Positions 54,109 to 63,110 of a stretch of DNA of 64,000 nt are shown here, in pieces; positions within the stretch are counted from its first letter, which is position 1, and the number at the start of each line of letters is the position of its first letter. A model generated the notes under the pieces. It had not been told where the DNA came from, searched no databases, and saw only the letters and a list, made by a program, of their open reading frames with translations. A program made the position numbers and the translations under genes. Origin of the DNA: Luteococcus sp052116585 (lineage in GTDB: Bacteria; Actinomycetota; Actinomycetes; Propionibacteriales; Propionibacteriaceae); assembly GCF_052116585.1 (NCBI RefSeq), contig NZ_JBQKKT010000008.1, positions 1 to 64,000 on the forward strand, given 5' to 3'.

Positions 54109-55425
54109 TCATTCAGTTGATGAGTCTGCTCTCACTTCGGCCAGGGCCCGGTCCACCAACTCCAGCGAGGACTCGACATTCAGGGTGCCCGTGGTGTTCT
54201 GGGCAGTACCCACCACGTGCACGCCCGGAATGGAGGTCGTGAAGCCCAACGGGTCATCGGCACCGGGCAGGGGAAGCGGGACAACATGTCGTGCTCGGTT
54301 GATGCTGCTGGCCAGCACCTGGAAGGTCTGCTGCGGGAAACACTGCTGCAGGCCGGAGAGCAGGCGTTCGCGCAGCTGGTCGTCACTCTCGTCGAACCAC
54401 TCGTCGTCGCTGGCGCAGTAGTGCGGCAGATAGACCAGCTTGCCGCCGCCATGGGCATCCGGCGCCATCAGAGCGTGCATGCCGATCACGCCGGTCAGGC
54501 CAACGTCATCGATCAGGTACGTGATGTAGGAGTCATTCGGGGCATGGTCCAGCACGAAGGTGCCACAGACCACGCCCAGGTAGGGGGCGTCGGTGAGTCG
54601 ACGACGTTCGACGCTGGTCAGCTGCGGCAGCAGTCGTGAGGCAATCGGTGCGGGGGTGGTGATGAAGACACGGTCCGCCACCAATTCCTCGCCGGTCGCG
54701 AGCGTGACGTGCACACCGGCCTCGTCCGACTCGACGCGGCTGACGTCGGCGCCGGTCCGGATGGTGCCACCCAGCTTCTCGATCCGCTCCAACAGGGCGG
54801 CGAAGACCGGTCCGTAGCCCTCTGGCAGGACGCCGAAACGGTCGCCAGCTCCCTTCAGGCGGGCCTGCACCAGCCGACGGAAGGTGCTGACCATGAAACT
54901 GGCGGAGACCTTGTCCGCCTGGGTGCCCAGCTTGGCTCGCAGGATGGGCCACCAGAAGGCGTCGAGGGCGCTCTTGCCGGCTGTCCGGCCCAGCCAGTCA
55001 ACGGCCGTCATGCGGTCAGCGATCTTCATCGGCAGGGCCAGTGATGCGGCAATGGAGGCGCCGATCCGGACACGGTCGGTGAGCTTGAGCATGGGCAGCG
55101 TCGCCATCTGCCCCAGGCTGCTCGCGGGGTACTGCCGCCCCTCCTCGATGATCTCCGCCGGGGCGCTGGTCCAGCGGACGGTGTCCTGAAGATCGAGTTC
55201 CTCCAGCAGGGCCAGCACCCGCTCGTCGGACTCGAGGATCACGTGGTAGAAGCGGTCCACCTCGAAGGTCTGGTCGTTGACCGTGAAGGTCTCCGTGGCG
55301 GTGAGTCCGCCCAGTCCCGGATCCCGGTCCAGGAGGGTCACCTGGTGTCCCTCCTTTGCTCCCTGGTGGGCCAGATGGGCCCCGGTGGCCCCGCCTCCAA
55401 CGACGATCCAACGTTCTGTGCTCAT
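54109..55425 (-). CDS. FAD/NAD(P)-dependent oxidoreductase (protoporphyrinogen-oxidase/UDP-galactopyranose-mutase-like)
   Basis: A 438-residue flavoenzyme with an N-terminal dinucleotide-binding motif VVGGGATGAHLAHQGAKEG and the following LLDRDPGLGGLT. The C-terminal FAD contact motif is VHVVGTAQNTTGTLNVESS. It resembles the amine-oxidase group often found next to glycosyltransferases in polysaccharide loci. The substrate is not known. A UDP-galactopyranose mutase role is only one possibility; the sequence is not close to Glf. It is divergent from the GT2 gene at 55617 and downstream of a C-rich stretch. Confidence 0.82.
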   Translation of the reverse strand: MSTERWIVVGGGATGAHLAHQGAKEGHQVTLLDRDPGLGGLTATETFTVNDQTFEVDRFYHVILESDERVLALLEELDLQDTVRWTSAPAEIIEEGRQYPASSLGQMATLPMLKLTDRVRIGASIAASLALPMKIADRMTAVDWLGRTAGKSALDAFWWPILRAKLGTQADKVSASFMVSTFRRLVQARLKGAGDRFGVLPEGYGPVFAALLERIEKLGGTIRTGADVSRVESDEAGVHVTLATGEELVADRVFITTPAPIASRLLPQLTSVERRRLTDAPYLGVVCGTFVLDHAPNDSYITYLIDDVGLTGVIGMHALMAPDAHGGGKLVYLPHYCASDDEWFDESDDQLRERLLSGLQQCFPQQTFQVLASSINRARHVVPLPLPGADDPLGFTTSIPGVHVVGTAQNTTGTLNVESSLELVDRALAEVRADSSTE

Positions 55426-55616
55426 GCCCGTCCCCTCGGTCTCGGCTGCCCTTGGATGCTATGCCAGTCCGGCTCAGGGTGCATGGGAGGGTCGCTGAGG
55501 CATGGGCCACGGGCCTGATCGCGGCGGTCGGTCGCCGGGCGCCGGTGGCATGGGGATGAATAGGCTGGAGGCACTGCGAGCTTCGCGGGGGAGACGACTT
55601 TGCAGGAGGACGAGTG

Positions 55617-56486
55617 ATGAAGATCGGCGTGGTGGTTCCCACCGTCGACCGTGCGGATGCGCTGATGAGGGTGCTCGATGCGCTCAAGGGGCAGACGCTG
55701 GAGCCCGAGGCCGTCGTGGTGAGCCCACCGGACCGGACCAAGCTTCCGGCCGAGGTGCTGACAGACGACTTCGTGACCGTGGTCGATGGCGTTCGGGGCG
55801 CCTCGGCCCAACGCAATCTGGCGCTGGCCGCCCTGCCGGACGGGCTGGACCTGGTGGCCTTCTTCGATGACGATGCGGTGCCGCGGGTTGACTATCTCGA
55901 GAAGATGTCGCTCGTCTTCGAGGATGCGAGTGTCATCGGCGCGACGGGTGAGGTGGTTCGCGACGGGGCGCAGGAGAAGAGAGAACTGTCGCCGGCCGAG
56001 ATGACCGCCGCCTTGAATGCCAGTCGGACCCGTCCGACCGCTGGGGTGAGCACCGTCACCGGGCTCTACGGCTGCAACATGGTGGTCCGCGCGGAACCGG
56101 CACAACGGGTCGGGTTCGACGAGCGCCTTGCGCTGTACAGCTGGTTGGAGGACCTGGACTTCTCCCGGCAGTTGCTTCGCGAGGGGCGTTTGGTGCAGGT
56201 GCCACAGGCGGTGTGCGTGCACCAGGGCAGCGCGTCGGGTGGCCGCAAGCAGCACCGCCGTCTTGGCTACAGTCAGGTCTCCAATGTGGTCCACCTGCGG
56301 CGCAAGGGATCGATCACGGTCCGCGACGAGATCCGCCTGATCGGGCGTCCGGTCCTGGCCTCGCTGCTCGGCTCGGTGCGGGGTGGGGAGAAGCCCGAGC
56401 GGCGGGAGCGGCTCGCGGGCATGGCGATGGCCACGGGCGACGTGCTGCGTGGCCGCGTGACCCCGGAACGCATCGAGAGCCTCTGA
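55617..56486 (+). CDS. Glycosyltransferase family 2
   Basis: A 289-residue GT-A transferase. N-terminal VVVPTVDRADALMRVL, donor-binding FFDDDAVPR and acceptor-side WLEDLDFSRQL mark the fold. The ATG at 55617 follows GGAGGA by 6 bases; GTG 55614 is one codon upstream. It is convergent with the GH39-like gene; a perfect 24-bp-arm palindrome separates the two. Confidence 0.88.
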   Translation: MKIGVVVPTVDRADALMRVLDALKGQTLEPEAVVVSPPDRTKLPAEVLTDDFVTVVDGVRGASAQRNLALAALPDGLDLVAFFDDDAVPRVDYLEKMSLVFEDASVIGATGEVVRDGAQEKRELSPAEMTAALNASRTRPTAGVSTVTGLYGCNMVVRAEPAQRVGFDERLALYSWLEDLDFSRQLLREGRLVQVPQAVCVHQGSASGGRKQHRRLGYSQVSNVVHLRRKGSITVRDEIRLIGRPVLASLLGSVRGGEKPERRERLAGMAMATGDVLRGRVTPERIESL

Positions 56487-56531
56487 CCCCGCTGCGGGCG
56501 AGCATCCACCGCCCGGACCGAGGAGGTGGGA

Positions 56532-56580
56532 CACGGCGAGGGCCGGTGACCAGTCAGACTGGTCACCGGCCCTCGCCGTG
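56532..56580. terminator. Perfect bidirectional terminator with 24-bp arms
   Basis: Bases 56532-56555 and 56557-56580 are exact reverse complements with one base between. The inner half reads CCGGTGACCAGTC/GACTGGTCACCGG. It lies 46 bases past the GT2 stop and 10 bases past the opposite GH39-like stop, so it can end both transcripts. Confidence 0.85.
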
Positions 56581-56589
56581 TGCGGTGCC

Positions 56590-58737
56590 TCAGCGGGAGG
56601 TCACCTGCTGCATGCGGTGGTAGATCGGCTTGGCGCTGCCGTCCTGACGCATCAGGCCCAGGTAGCCCATGAAGTTGCTGCCGCCCTCGTCGTAGAGCGT
56701 GTAGTACATCATCGGGCCGTGGTTCGGCATGGCCTTCCAGCGCTCCAGGGACTGCTCCAGGAAATCGGCGCCCATGTTCTCGTCGATCGGCGAGGCGCCG
56801 CCATTGCTGCCGCCGGCCTCGGTGGCCCACAGCTGCTTGCCCGAGTCGCCATTGCGATCGAGCACATTGCGGTAGGCGTCCAGGCGCAGGAACTCACCCA
56901 GGTTCTTGTTGAAGGGGTGGGTGTACAGGTGCACGCCGACGGCGTCGCTGTTGGCCGCCAGGCCGTTGTCGTACATCTGCTGCAGCCAGACGAACATGTC
57001 GACGTCGGTGCCGCCACTGGCGCCACCGGTACCACCACTCACGACGATCGCCGACGAGTCGACCGACTTGATGGCATTGCGCGTGGTGCGCATCAGGGCC
57101 ATGTAGCTGCCGGCATTGGGGGCCGGGGTCCAGTACTTGGTGAGGTTGGGCTCGTTCCAGACCTCCCAGGCCTGCACGCGGCCCTTGTAGCGCTCGGCGG
57201 AACGCTGGGCGAAGCGGGCAAAGGCAGCGCGCTCGTTGTCATTCTGCGGGGCGTAGGTCAGCGGGGTGCCGGCCGGGCGGGCGTAGGACGGCAGGCCGCT
57301 CACGACGCCGAGCACCTTCAGGCCGCGACGGTTCGCACCCTCGATGACCGCATCCATCTTGCTCCAGTCGTACTGGCCCTCATTGACCCAGGTGATGTGG
57401 CTGGCGGCGAAGTCGAGACGCAGCCACTTGCCACCAGCGGCGGCGATGCGGTCCAGGTCACGGTCACGCTGCCACTGGGGGGCAAAGAGCAGGCTGGTGC
57501 CCGTCACCGAGACACCCGTCTTCTCCGCAGTGGACGTCGTGCTGGTGCTCTGGGGAGCCGGGGCACTGCTGGTGGGAGCGGGTGCCGGAGCCGGGGCCGG
57601 GGCGGGAGCGGGAGCGGGAGCGGGAGCCGAGAGAGTCTGGGCGGTGCTGCCCGTGACGGTCTTCAGGCTTCCCCAGGAGGCTTTCGGGGTTCCCGTGTGT
57701 CGGAAGAATCCCAGACGGGCCCCCGGGGTGTCCTGCGGCAGGTCGTCGAGCGTGTGGAAGAAGGTGGGGCCGAAGGCGGCTCCGGTGGTGCGCTCGGTGG
57801 TGGTGGTGACGGCGATGGCCGCCTGCTCCTCGGTGGCGGTGCCGGTGCCGCCGGAGGGGATGCCCACCTGCGTCCACCAGACCTGCTTCCAGCCGTCACC
57901 ATTGGCCTGGGCCACCTGGCGCAGACGGGAGGTGAGGTTCAGGGCCGGGTCCTTCTCCGAGCTCAGCCAGGCATGGGCACCGATGGCTTCGAAACCGTCC
58001 TTGGCGCCGGCTGCGTAGAGCTTGGACAGCCAGTCATTCGAGGAGATGTCCCCGGGCTGGGTGGCACCGCCGGCGCCACCCAGGATGACGGTGGTGTGCG
58101 GGGCAACCTGGTCGATCGCAGCGCGCGCGGCCTTGACGGTGCGGGCGTAGTTGCCGGCATCGGGTGCGGGGTGCCAGGTGTCGGTGCGGTTCGCCTCGCC
58201 CCAGATCTCCCAGGCGGCCACGGTTGCGGAGTAGCGCTCGGCAACGGTGCGAGCGAAGCTGGCGAAGGCCTCGATCTCGGCGTCATTGCTGGGGCCGTGG
58301 CTGGCGGGCGAGCCCTGCGGACGGGCCCAGACGGGCAGACCGGAGAGTCCACCGAGCACCTTGATGCCGCGGCGCTGGGCCTCGGCGACGACGGTGTCCA
58401 GGGCCTGCCAGTTGTACTGGCCACGGGCCCACGTCATCTGGCTGGCGGCCACGTCGACGCGGATCCAGCCGGCACCGGACTCGGCGATCCGGTCGAAGTT
58501 GCGGGCGCGCTCGCTGGGAGACGCATACAGGAGGCTGGTGCCGGTCATGGCGATGCCGACGGACGCGTCGCGGGTGGAGGCGTCGGCCTGCGGAAGATTG
58601 GCGGGTGCGGTCTGGGCAGAGGCCTGCGGGGCCATCACAACGGCGGCGGGCAGGCAGAGGGCAGCGGCGAGGCCACCAACCAGAGGAATCAGACGAGCGC
58701 GGGCACTCTTGCGGCGCGCAGGGGTCAGGTCGGACAT
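56590..58737 (-). CDS. Secreted tandem GH39-like glycosidase with a degenerate N-terminal domain
   Basis: A 715-residue exported protein with two clan GH-A-type barrels and an Ala-Pro linker. Signal peptide about 1-42 (APQASAQ). N-terminal barrel about 55-365: acid/base Glu181 in WEIWGEAN is kept, but the expected nucleophile is Gln290 (WWTQVGI). C-terminal barrel about 400-715: acid/base Glu529 in WEVWNEPN and nucleophile Glu640 in LWATEAGG are both intact. The linker (APAP... near 57573-57630) joins them. Such enzymes in exopolysaccharide loci (PslG type) hydrolyse the nascent polymer. The ATG at 58737 (GGAG 6-7 bases upstream) precedes a proper signal peptide, unlike a longer in-frame start. 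The N-terminal barrel may only bind. Confidence 0.83.
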   Translation of the reverse strand: MSDLTPARRKSARARLIPLVGGLAAALCLPAAVVMAPQASAQTAPANLPQADASTRDASVGIAMTGTSLLYASPSERARNFDRIAESGAGWIRVDVAASQMTWARGQYNWQALDTVVAEAQRRGIKVLGGLSGLPVWARPQGSPASHGPSNDAEIEAFASFARTVAERYSATVAAWEIWGEANRTDTWHPAPDAGNYARTVKAARAAIDQVAPHTTVILGGAGGATQPGDISSNDWLSKLYAAGAKDGFEAIGAHAWLSSEKDPALNLTSRLRQVAQANGDGWKQVWWTQVGIPSGGTGTATEEQAAIAVTTTTERTTGAAFGPTFFHTLDDLPQDTPGARLGFFRHTGTPKASWGSLKTVTGSTAQTLSAPAPAPAPAPAPAPAPAPTSSAPAPQSTSTTSTAEKTGVSVTGTSLLFAPQWQRDRDLDRIAAAGGKWLRLDFAASHITWVNEGQYDWSKMDAVIEGANRRGLKVLGVVSGLPSYARPAGTPLTYAPQNDNERAAFARFAQRSAERYKGRVQAWEVWNEPNLTKYWTPAPNAGSYMALMRTTRNAIKSVDSSAIVVSGGTGGASGGTDVDMFVWLQQMYDNGLAANSDAVGVHLYTHPFNKNLGEFLRLDAYRNVLDRNGDSGKQLWATEAGGSNGGASPIDENMGADFLEQSLERWKAMPNHGPMMYYTLYDEGGSNFMGYLGLMRQDGSAKPIYHRMQQVTSR
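57573..57630 (-). repeat. 6-bp Ala-Pro coding microsatellite in the GH39-like linker
   Basis: Repeated GGAGCG/GGGGCC-type hexamers (57573-57630) code for a run of Ala-Pro pairs between the two catalytic domains. Confidence 0.8.
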
Positions 58738-58842
58738 CGAGAGCTCCAAAAGGGGTGGTGTGAGCATCCGCGTGTTCGCCAGTGACGAACGCGCCGGGTA
58801 CACGTTAAGCGAAGAAACCCTCAGAGAAAAATCAGGAAGCTC

Positions 58843-59889
58843 TTATTGCCCACCGGCAGAAATTCGGAATATGTCAAGTCCCGGCTTTGGGTCACCATCC
58901 TCGCGAACCAAGCCGTAGGTCTCGTAGCGGCTGGCTGCTCCCGAGTCCCTCAAGGTGTACCAGAACAGCGGCCCCGCACCGGGTACTTCCTCTTGCCAAT
59001 AGGTGAACGTCATGCGAACTAATTCTGCTTGTTCGGCCTCGCTCATCACCGGCCCGTCATTGCCCTTGGTTGGCGCCCCGGTCTCGGTTCCCCACAGTGG
59101 AATCTCGCCCAAGCCGCGTTCCTTGGCCAGCTGTGCCACCTCCCGGGCTTGTCCCAGGGCGCCGTCCGGCTGGCCCGTCAGGTTCGTGTAGGGATGCAGG
59201 GCGATGGCGTGGAAGTGACCAGCAGCGCCTGCGTCCAGCACCCCGCGCAGGAAGCTGAGGGGGTCGAGCTCCCCTGGCTGGGTTGGCCCGCCCGGACCAC
59301 CGGTCACCACCAGGGCATCGGGGTCGGCCTCCCGGATGGCCGGCCAGCTGGCGATCACCAGGCGCGCATACTGCGTTGGATCAGGCCGAGGGGCCCAGAA
59401 CGCGATCAGGTTGGGTTCATTCCACACTTCCCAGGCGTCGACTCGGCCACGGAAGTGTTCGGCGGTCCGCCGGCAGAAGTTCGTCCACCGGGCCAATTCC
59501 TCGTCGGTGGTGGGCGCGAAGACGTGGCTCGAACCGGGCGGGCGCAGCCAGACCGGTGTCGTGTGCAGAAGTCCGAGCACCCGCAGGCCAAGGTTCCTGC
59601 ACATGTTCACCAAACGGTCGCTCGCGCTCCAGTCGAAACGGTCGCGTTCGGGCTCCAGTCCGTCCCAGTAGAAGTCGAAGCGCACCCAGCCGCACCCCAT
59701 GTCCCGGACGAGCTCCAAGGTCGCGCGCAGGTCGCGATCCGTCGCGGCCATGAGCTCGTGGGCGGGAAGCGCCATCCCGACGACGTCGCGGCCGGCTCGG
59801 GGCTGCTCGTCGGTCGTCGAATTCGATCCGCAGGCGGTGGCGGCAAGGGTGAGGGCACCCAGCCCGAGGAGCATCCGGCGAGTGGGCAT
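58843..59889 (-). CDS. GH39-like glycosidase lipoprotein
   Basis: A 348-residue lipoprotein related to its neighbour. The signal ends LAATAC with Cys20, so it is membrane-anchored. The single barrel has an intact pair: Glu158 in WEVWNEPN and Glu269 in WGTETGA. It ends FRISAGGQ, as expected of a complete barrel. It starts at ATG 59889, where the lipoprotein signal begins; an in-frame longer form would hide the signal. It lies in the same direction as the tandem enzyme, 105 bases upstream of it. It probably acts on the same polymer at the membrane surface. Confidence 0.85.
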   Translation of the reverse strand: MPTRRMLLGLGALTLAATACGSNSTTDEQPRAGRDVVGMALPAHELMAATDRDLRATLELVRDMGCGWVRFDFYWDGLEPERDRFDWSASDRLVNMCRNLGLRVLGLLHTTPVWLRPPGSSHVFAPTTDEELARWTNFCRRTAEHFRGRVDAWEVWNEPNLIAFWAPRPDPTQYARLVIASWPAIREADPDALVVTGGPGGPTQPGELDPLSFLRGVLDAGAAGHFHAIALHPYTNLTGQPDGALGQAREVAQLAKERGLGEIPLWGTETGAPTKGNDGPVMSEAEQAELVRMTFTYWQEEVPGAGPLFWYTLRDSGAASRYETYGLVREDGDPKPGLDIFRISAGGQ

Positions 59890-60258
59890 CGTTCCGCCTT
59901 TCCTGAGCATGCCACTGCCGCACACCGTGGACGGGCAGTGGGTCGCGGTCATCCTAGGGCCTCGCTCCAACTTCGGGATGAGGACGACGGTGGACGGCCG
60001 GGCGGGGACGATCTGTCGACGAGCTCGCCCACGCGCTCTTTCCAGCAGGTGCCTGTGGATCAACTTAGTGTGCTCATGATCCTCTCAGGTACGGGATGAC
60101 GCTTGCCAGACAGGGATCTCGTCCCCTCGGGAGTCCTCCCCAGCCCGGTGGGCCGCGGACGAGCCCGCTCCCGACAAGGCCCTTCATCCACCCGGTCTGG
60201 GTATCATTCAAATCGCTTCCCAGCTTGGGTTGCGTAACGGGGGAAGGGCTCACACCAG
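59890..60258. promoter_or_regulatory. Intergenic region between divergent GH39-like and co-polymerase genes
   Basis: No gene is evident. A TATCAT at 60202-60207 is a candidate -10 box for the rightward co-polymerase operon, but no good -35 box is seen at 17 bases. A GGGGGAAGGG run at 60239-60248 lies 10 bases before the ATG. Confidence 0.3.
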
Positions 60259-61569
60259 ATGCGCATGAACGACTACCTTGTGGTGGCCAAGCGCTACCGG
60301 CTGCCGATCATCTTGGTCATGCTGCTGTCCATCGCTGGCGCGGTGGCGCTTGGCCAGGTGGGCAAGCCGAAGTACCAGGCCACGGCAGAACTGCTGTTCT
60401 CCGTCAATGGTGGAAACTCGGCCACGGACCTGAATCAGGCATCCACCTATCTGGACCGCCAGATGACCTCCTACGCACGTCTGGTGCAGACGCCGGTCGT
60501 CCTCGATCCGGCCATCCAACGGCTTGGCGGCGGGATCGATGCGAGCACCCTGGCCGGGATGGTGGACACCGAGGTGCCCACGAGCACGACCCTGCTCGAT
60601 GTGACCGTCACGGCTGATGACCCGGCGCGAGCCGCCCAGCTGGCCAACGAGATCGCCAACAGCACCGCCACCGTCGTCGGAGACCTCTCCCCGGCGCCCA
60701 AGGATTCCGGTGAGAGCGTCAAGGCCACGGTCATCGCGCCTGCCGAGGTTCCGGAAGTGGCCGGTGGCATGGGACTCGTGCCCCGGATCGTGATGGGAAC
60801 CCTGCTGGGACTCGTCCTCTCGGCCGCCATCGTCGCCCTGCTGCATGCCCTTGACCGTCGCCTGCACCGCAGCGAGGACCTGCGTCGCATCGCGCAGCGC
60901 GTTCCGGTGCTCGCCGGTCGTTCGCAGATGCACGGAACGGGCGAGCCCCGTGCCCTGCTGACGGGCGCCCAGCCCATCGACGAGGACTTCCGTCGGGTGC
61001 GCTCCTCCCTCCAGTCGGCCTGGCCCGCCCTCGTCCTGGGCCAGGACGGACACGAGTTCCGGATTGCCGTCAGCACCCCGCGCGGAGGCGCACCCCACGG
61101 GATGTCGGCCGGCATCGCCAGCGCCCTGGCGGAGACCGGACGCAATGTGCTGTACGTGGATGCCGATCTGCGCGCGAGCGCTGACGGCCAGCGAGGGCTG
61201 GCCGAGGTGCTCTCCGGCCGCGCTGCCGTCGATACGGTCCTGCAGAAGAACACCCAGCCGGGCCTGACGGTTCTTCCGGCCGGCAATCCCGAGGGCCGAG
61301 ATGCCGGTGCGATCGTTGGCGGGCGTGACTTCGCCACCCTGCTGGACCGGCTCTCGAACGGTTACGAACTCGTGGTCGTGAACACTCCGGTCATGGATGA
61401 CAGCGCCGACGCAGAGGCGATCGCCCGGCTGTGCGACGGGGTCGTGCTGTCGGTCGACCTCGGCCGGCTGCGGACGAGCGACGTCCGGTCTGCCGTCAAC
61501 CGGATGGCGACCGCGAATCCGAGTGGCATCGTCGTGCTGGCCAATGGGGCCGGCAGGCCTGATGCCTGA
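60259..61569 (+). CDS. Polysaccharide co-polymerase with tyrosine-kinase-like domain lacking Walker A
   Basis: A 436-residue paralogue of the gene at 41584. The N-terminal Wzz domain has helices at about 15-35 and 175-197. The C-terminal kinase-like half keeps LYVDADLRASADGQRGL (Walker A') and a Walker B-like strand ending VVNTP. Where Walker A should be, residues 275-284 read RGGAPHGMSA with no lysine. No Tyr cluster is found at the C-terminus. The start is ATG 60259 or ATG 60265. Asn codons in this gene do not follow the AAT-before-G rule seen in housekeeping genes, so it has somewhat different codon use. It is followed at 30 bases by a polymerase gene. Confidence 0.83.
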   Translation: MRMNDYLVVAKRYRLPIILVMLLSIAGAVALGQVGKPKYQATAELLFSVNGGNSATDLNQASTYLDRQMTSYARLVQTPVVLDPAIQRLGGGIDASTLAGMVDTEVPTSTTLLDVTVTADDPARAAQLANEIANSTATVVGDLSPAPKDSGESVKATVIAPAEVPEVAGGMGLVPRIVMGTLLGLVLSAAIVALLHALDRRLHRSEDLRRIAQRVPVLAGRSQMHGTGEPRALLTGAQPIDEDFRRVRSSLQSAWPALVLGQDGHEFRIAVSTPRGGAPHGMSAGIASALAETGRNVLYVDADLRASADGQRGLAEVLSGRAAVDTVLQKNTQPGLTVLPAGNPEGRDAGAIVGGRDFATLLDRLSNGYELVVVNTPVMDDSADAEAIARLCDGVVLSVDLGRLRTSDVRSAVNRMATANPSGIVVLANGAGRPDA

Positions 61570-61599
61570 TCGGGGCAGCCCCGCTGCCGAGGAGGCGTC

Positions 61600-62970
61600 A
61601 TGACCCTGGTGCACCAGTCCACCCTGCTGCTGGTCTCCACGCTGGCCTTCAACCTGCTCGCCATCGGATACATCGCCCGACGCGGGGACGACGGCTTCCG
61701 GATCCGTCTGCTCATCCTGCTCAACTACATGGTTGACAACGTGATCTCCGGGCTCGTGCACGTCCTTGGCCTGTCCGAGGATCGCGGCTTCTATGAGGCA
61801 CTGTCGGGGAATCCACCCGGCGCGGGCAGCGGCTTGATGACGGCCTCCTGGGCTGCGCTGCTGGGCCTGACGGGTCTGTTCCTGGGCACCCTGGCCCACC
61901 GTCGGGGCGTCCAGCGTGACCTGGTCCCGGAGTCGAAACTCGTGTCGTGGCCCTCCCACCGCCGTGGTTCGGCGCTGGCACTCTCGATGCTGATGCTGGC
62001 TGTCTGTGGCCTGTCCTGGATAAAGGTCCGCTCGGTCACGGCCGACGTCAATGGCCGCATCATCGCCGTGGGGGGCGGCAATGCCCGCTTCGTGACTCTC
62101 GCCGGCTGGCTGCAGTGGGCAGTGACGTTGTTGGTGCTGACCCTTCTGGCTCGTCAGAAGTCCACGCGCAACCACATCTGGAATGCGTTCGTCATGCTCT
62201 TCTCTCTCGCGCTGATCGTCATCACCCAGGCCTGGAGCGGCGGCCGGTCAACCCTGCTCTTCGCAGTGCTTCCCCTCCTTGCCATCGTGTTGCCCTTCAC
62301 CGGCAAGGTGAAGTGGCCCATGCTGGGTATCGGTGGTGGCGCACTGGGCGCGATCATCTGGTTGCTGACCCTGCAGCGGGCCGAGCAGTCCGCCGGCTCG
62401 ACCGACATGTGGGGTCTGGTGGACTGGCAGTGGGGTCGGTTCTCCATGGGAGCATGGGCCGCGCGCTATGTGGAGGAGCACGGTTCCGTGCAGGGGGAGA
62501 CCTTCCTCTCCTCCCTGCTGGCACTGCCCGACGCCCTGCTCCACTTCGTCGGCATCGCCCTGCCGCTGGAGAACATTCGCAGCATGGTGGAGATCACGGG
62601 TGCCTCTCTGCGCGGCTCCAACGAGATGATCTTCATCGTTCCGGGGCTGACCGCCGAGTTGATCCTGAACTTCGGGCTGGTGGGCGTCTTCGTCGGTTAC
62701 TACCTCCTGGGCCGGCTGGCCGCCATGCTCGCCGACCGTTTCCGGTACTCGGTCTTCGAGATGGAACGGGTACTGATCGTCTTCATCGCGACGGTGGTCT
62801 GCTTCTCCACCATCGTCGCGGCCGCCGAGGCCTTCTTCCTCACCCTGTTCATGGACGGCCTGCCGCTGGTGGCGCTGGCCATCTGGGAGCGATGGGAGGC
62901 CCGCCGCACCCTGGCGAGCGATTCGGCGCCCCGTTCCGAGGAGGCTGCTCTTCTCCAGCGCGGCCACTGA
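61600..62970 (+). CDS. Wzy-like oligosaccharide repeat-unit polymerase
   Basis: A 456-residue multi-pass membrane protein with about eleven or twelve helices. Residues about 160-200 and 240-340 contain loop regions with RVT-type and charged stretches, e.g. QRAEQSAGSTDMWGLVDWQW, in the place of the large periplasmic loop of Wzy/EpsG-like proteins. A strong ribosome site (GAGGAGG, 5 bases) precedes the ATG at 61600. It follows the co-polymerase by 30 bases and precedes a bidirectional terminator. Polymerase function is inferred from topology and partner genes. Confidence 0.75.
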   Translation: MTLVHQSTLLLVSTLAFNLLAIGYIARRGDDGFRIRLLILLNYMVDNVISGLVHVLGLSEDRGFYEALSGNPPGAGSGLMTASWAALLGLTGLFLGTLAHRRGVQRDLVPESKLVSWPSHRRGSALALSMLMLAVCGLSWIKVRSVTADVNGRIIAVGGGNARFVTLAGWLQWAVTLLVLTLLARQKSTRNHIWNAFVMLFSLALIVITQAWSGGRSTLLFAVLPLLAIVLPFTGKVKWPMLGIGGGALGAIIWLLTLQRAEQSAGSTDMWGLVDWQWGRFSMGAWAARYVEEHGSVQGETFLSSLLALPDALLHFVGIALPLENIRSMVEITGASLRGSNEMIFIVPGLTAELILNFGLVGVFVGYYLLGRLAAMLADRFRYSVFEMERVLIVFIATVVCFSTIVAAAEAFFLTLFMDGLPLVALAIWERWEARRTLASDSAPRSEEAALLQRGH

Positions 62971-62980
62971 CAGTCACCAC

Positions 62981-63021
62981 GGCAAGGATCCCCGCACCCA
63001 CTGGGTGCGGGGATCCTTGCC
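62981..63021. terminator. Strong bidirectional terminator
   Basis: GGCAAGGATCCCCGCACCC pairs perfectly with its complement around three bases. It sits 10 bases after the polymerase stop and 90 bases before the end of the convergent flippase gene. Confidence 0.85.
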
Positions 63022-63110
63022 GTCATGGGCCCTCCGCGCCGTGGACAGTGCGGCGGGCGACGATTGGGGTGAGTGGCGAGCGGCGCCAGTCCCGGGCCGG
63101 CCCGTCGGGC

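Noticed and set aside
60259..62970. Recent horizontal transfer of the second co-polymerase module
   Set aside because: Codon context differs from housekeeping genes, but GC content and gene style look native, and no mobile element or tRNA-linked boundary is visible.
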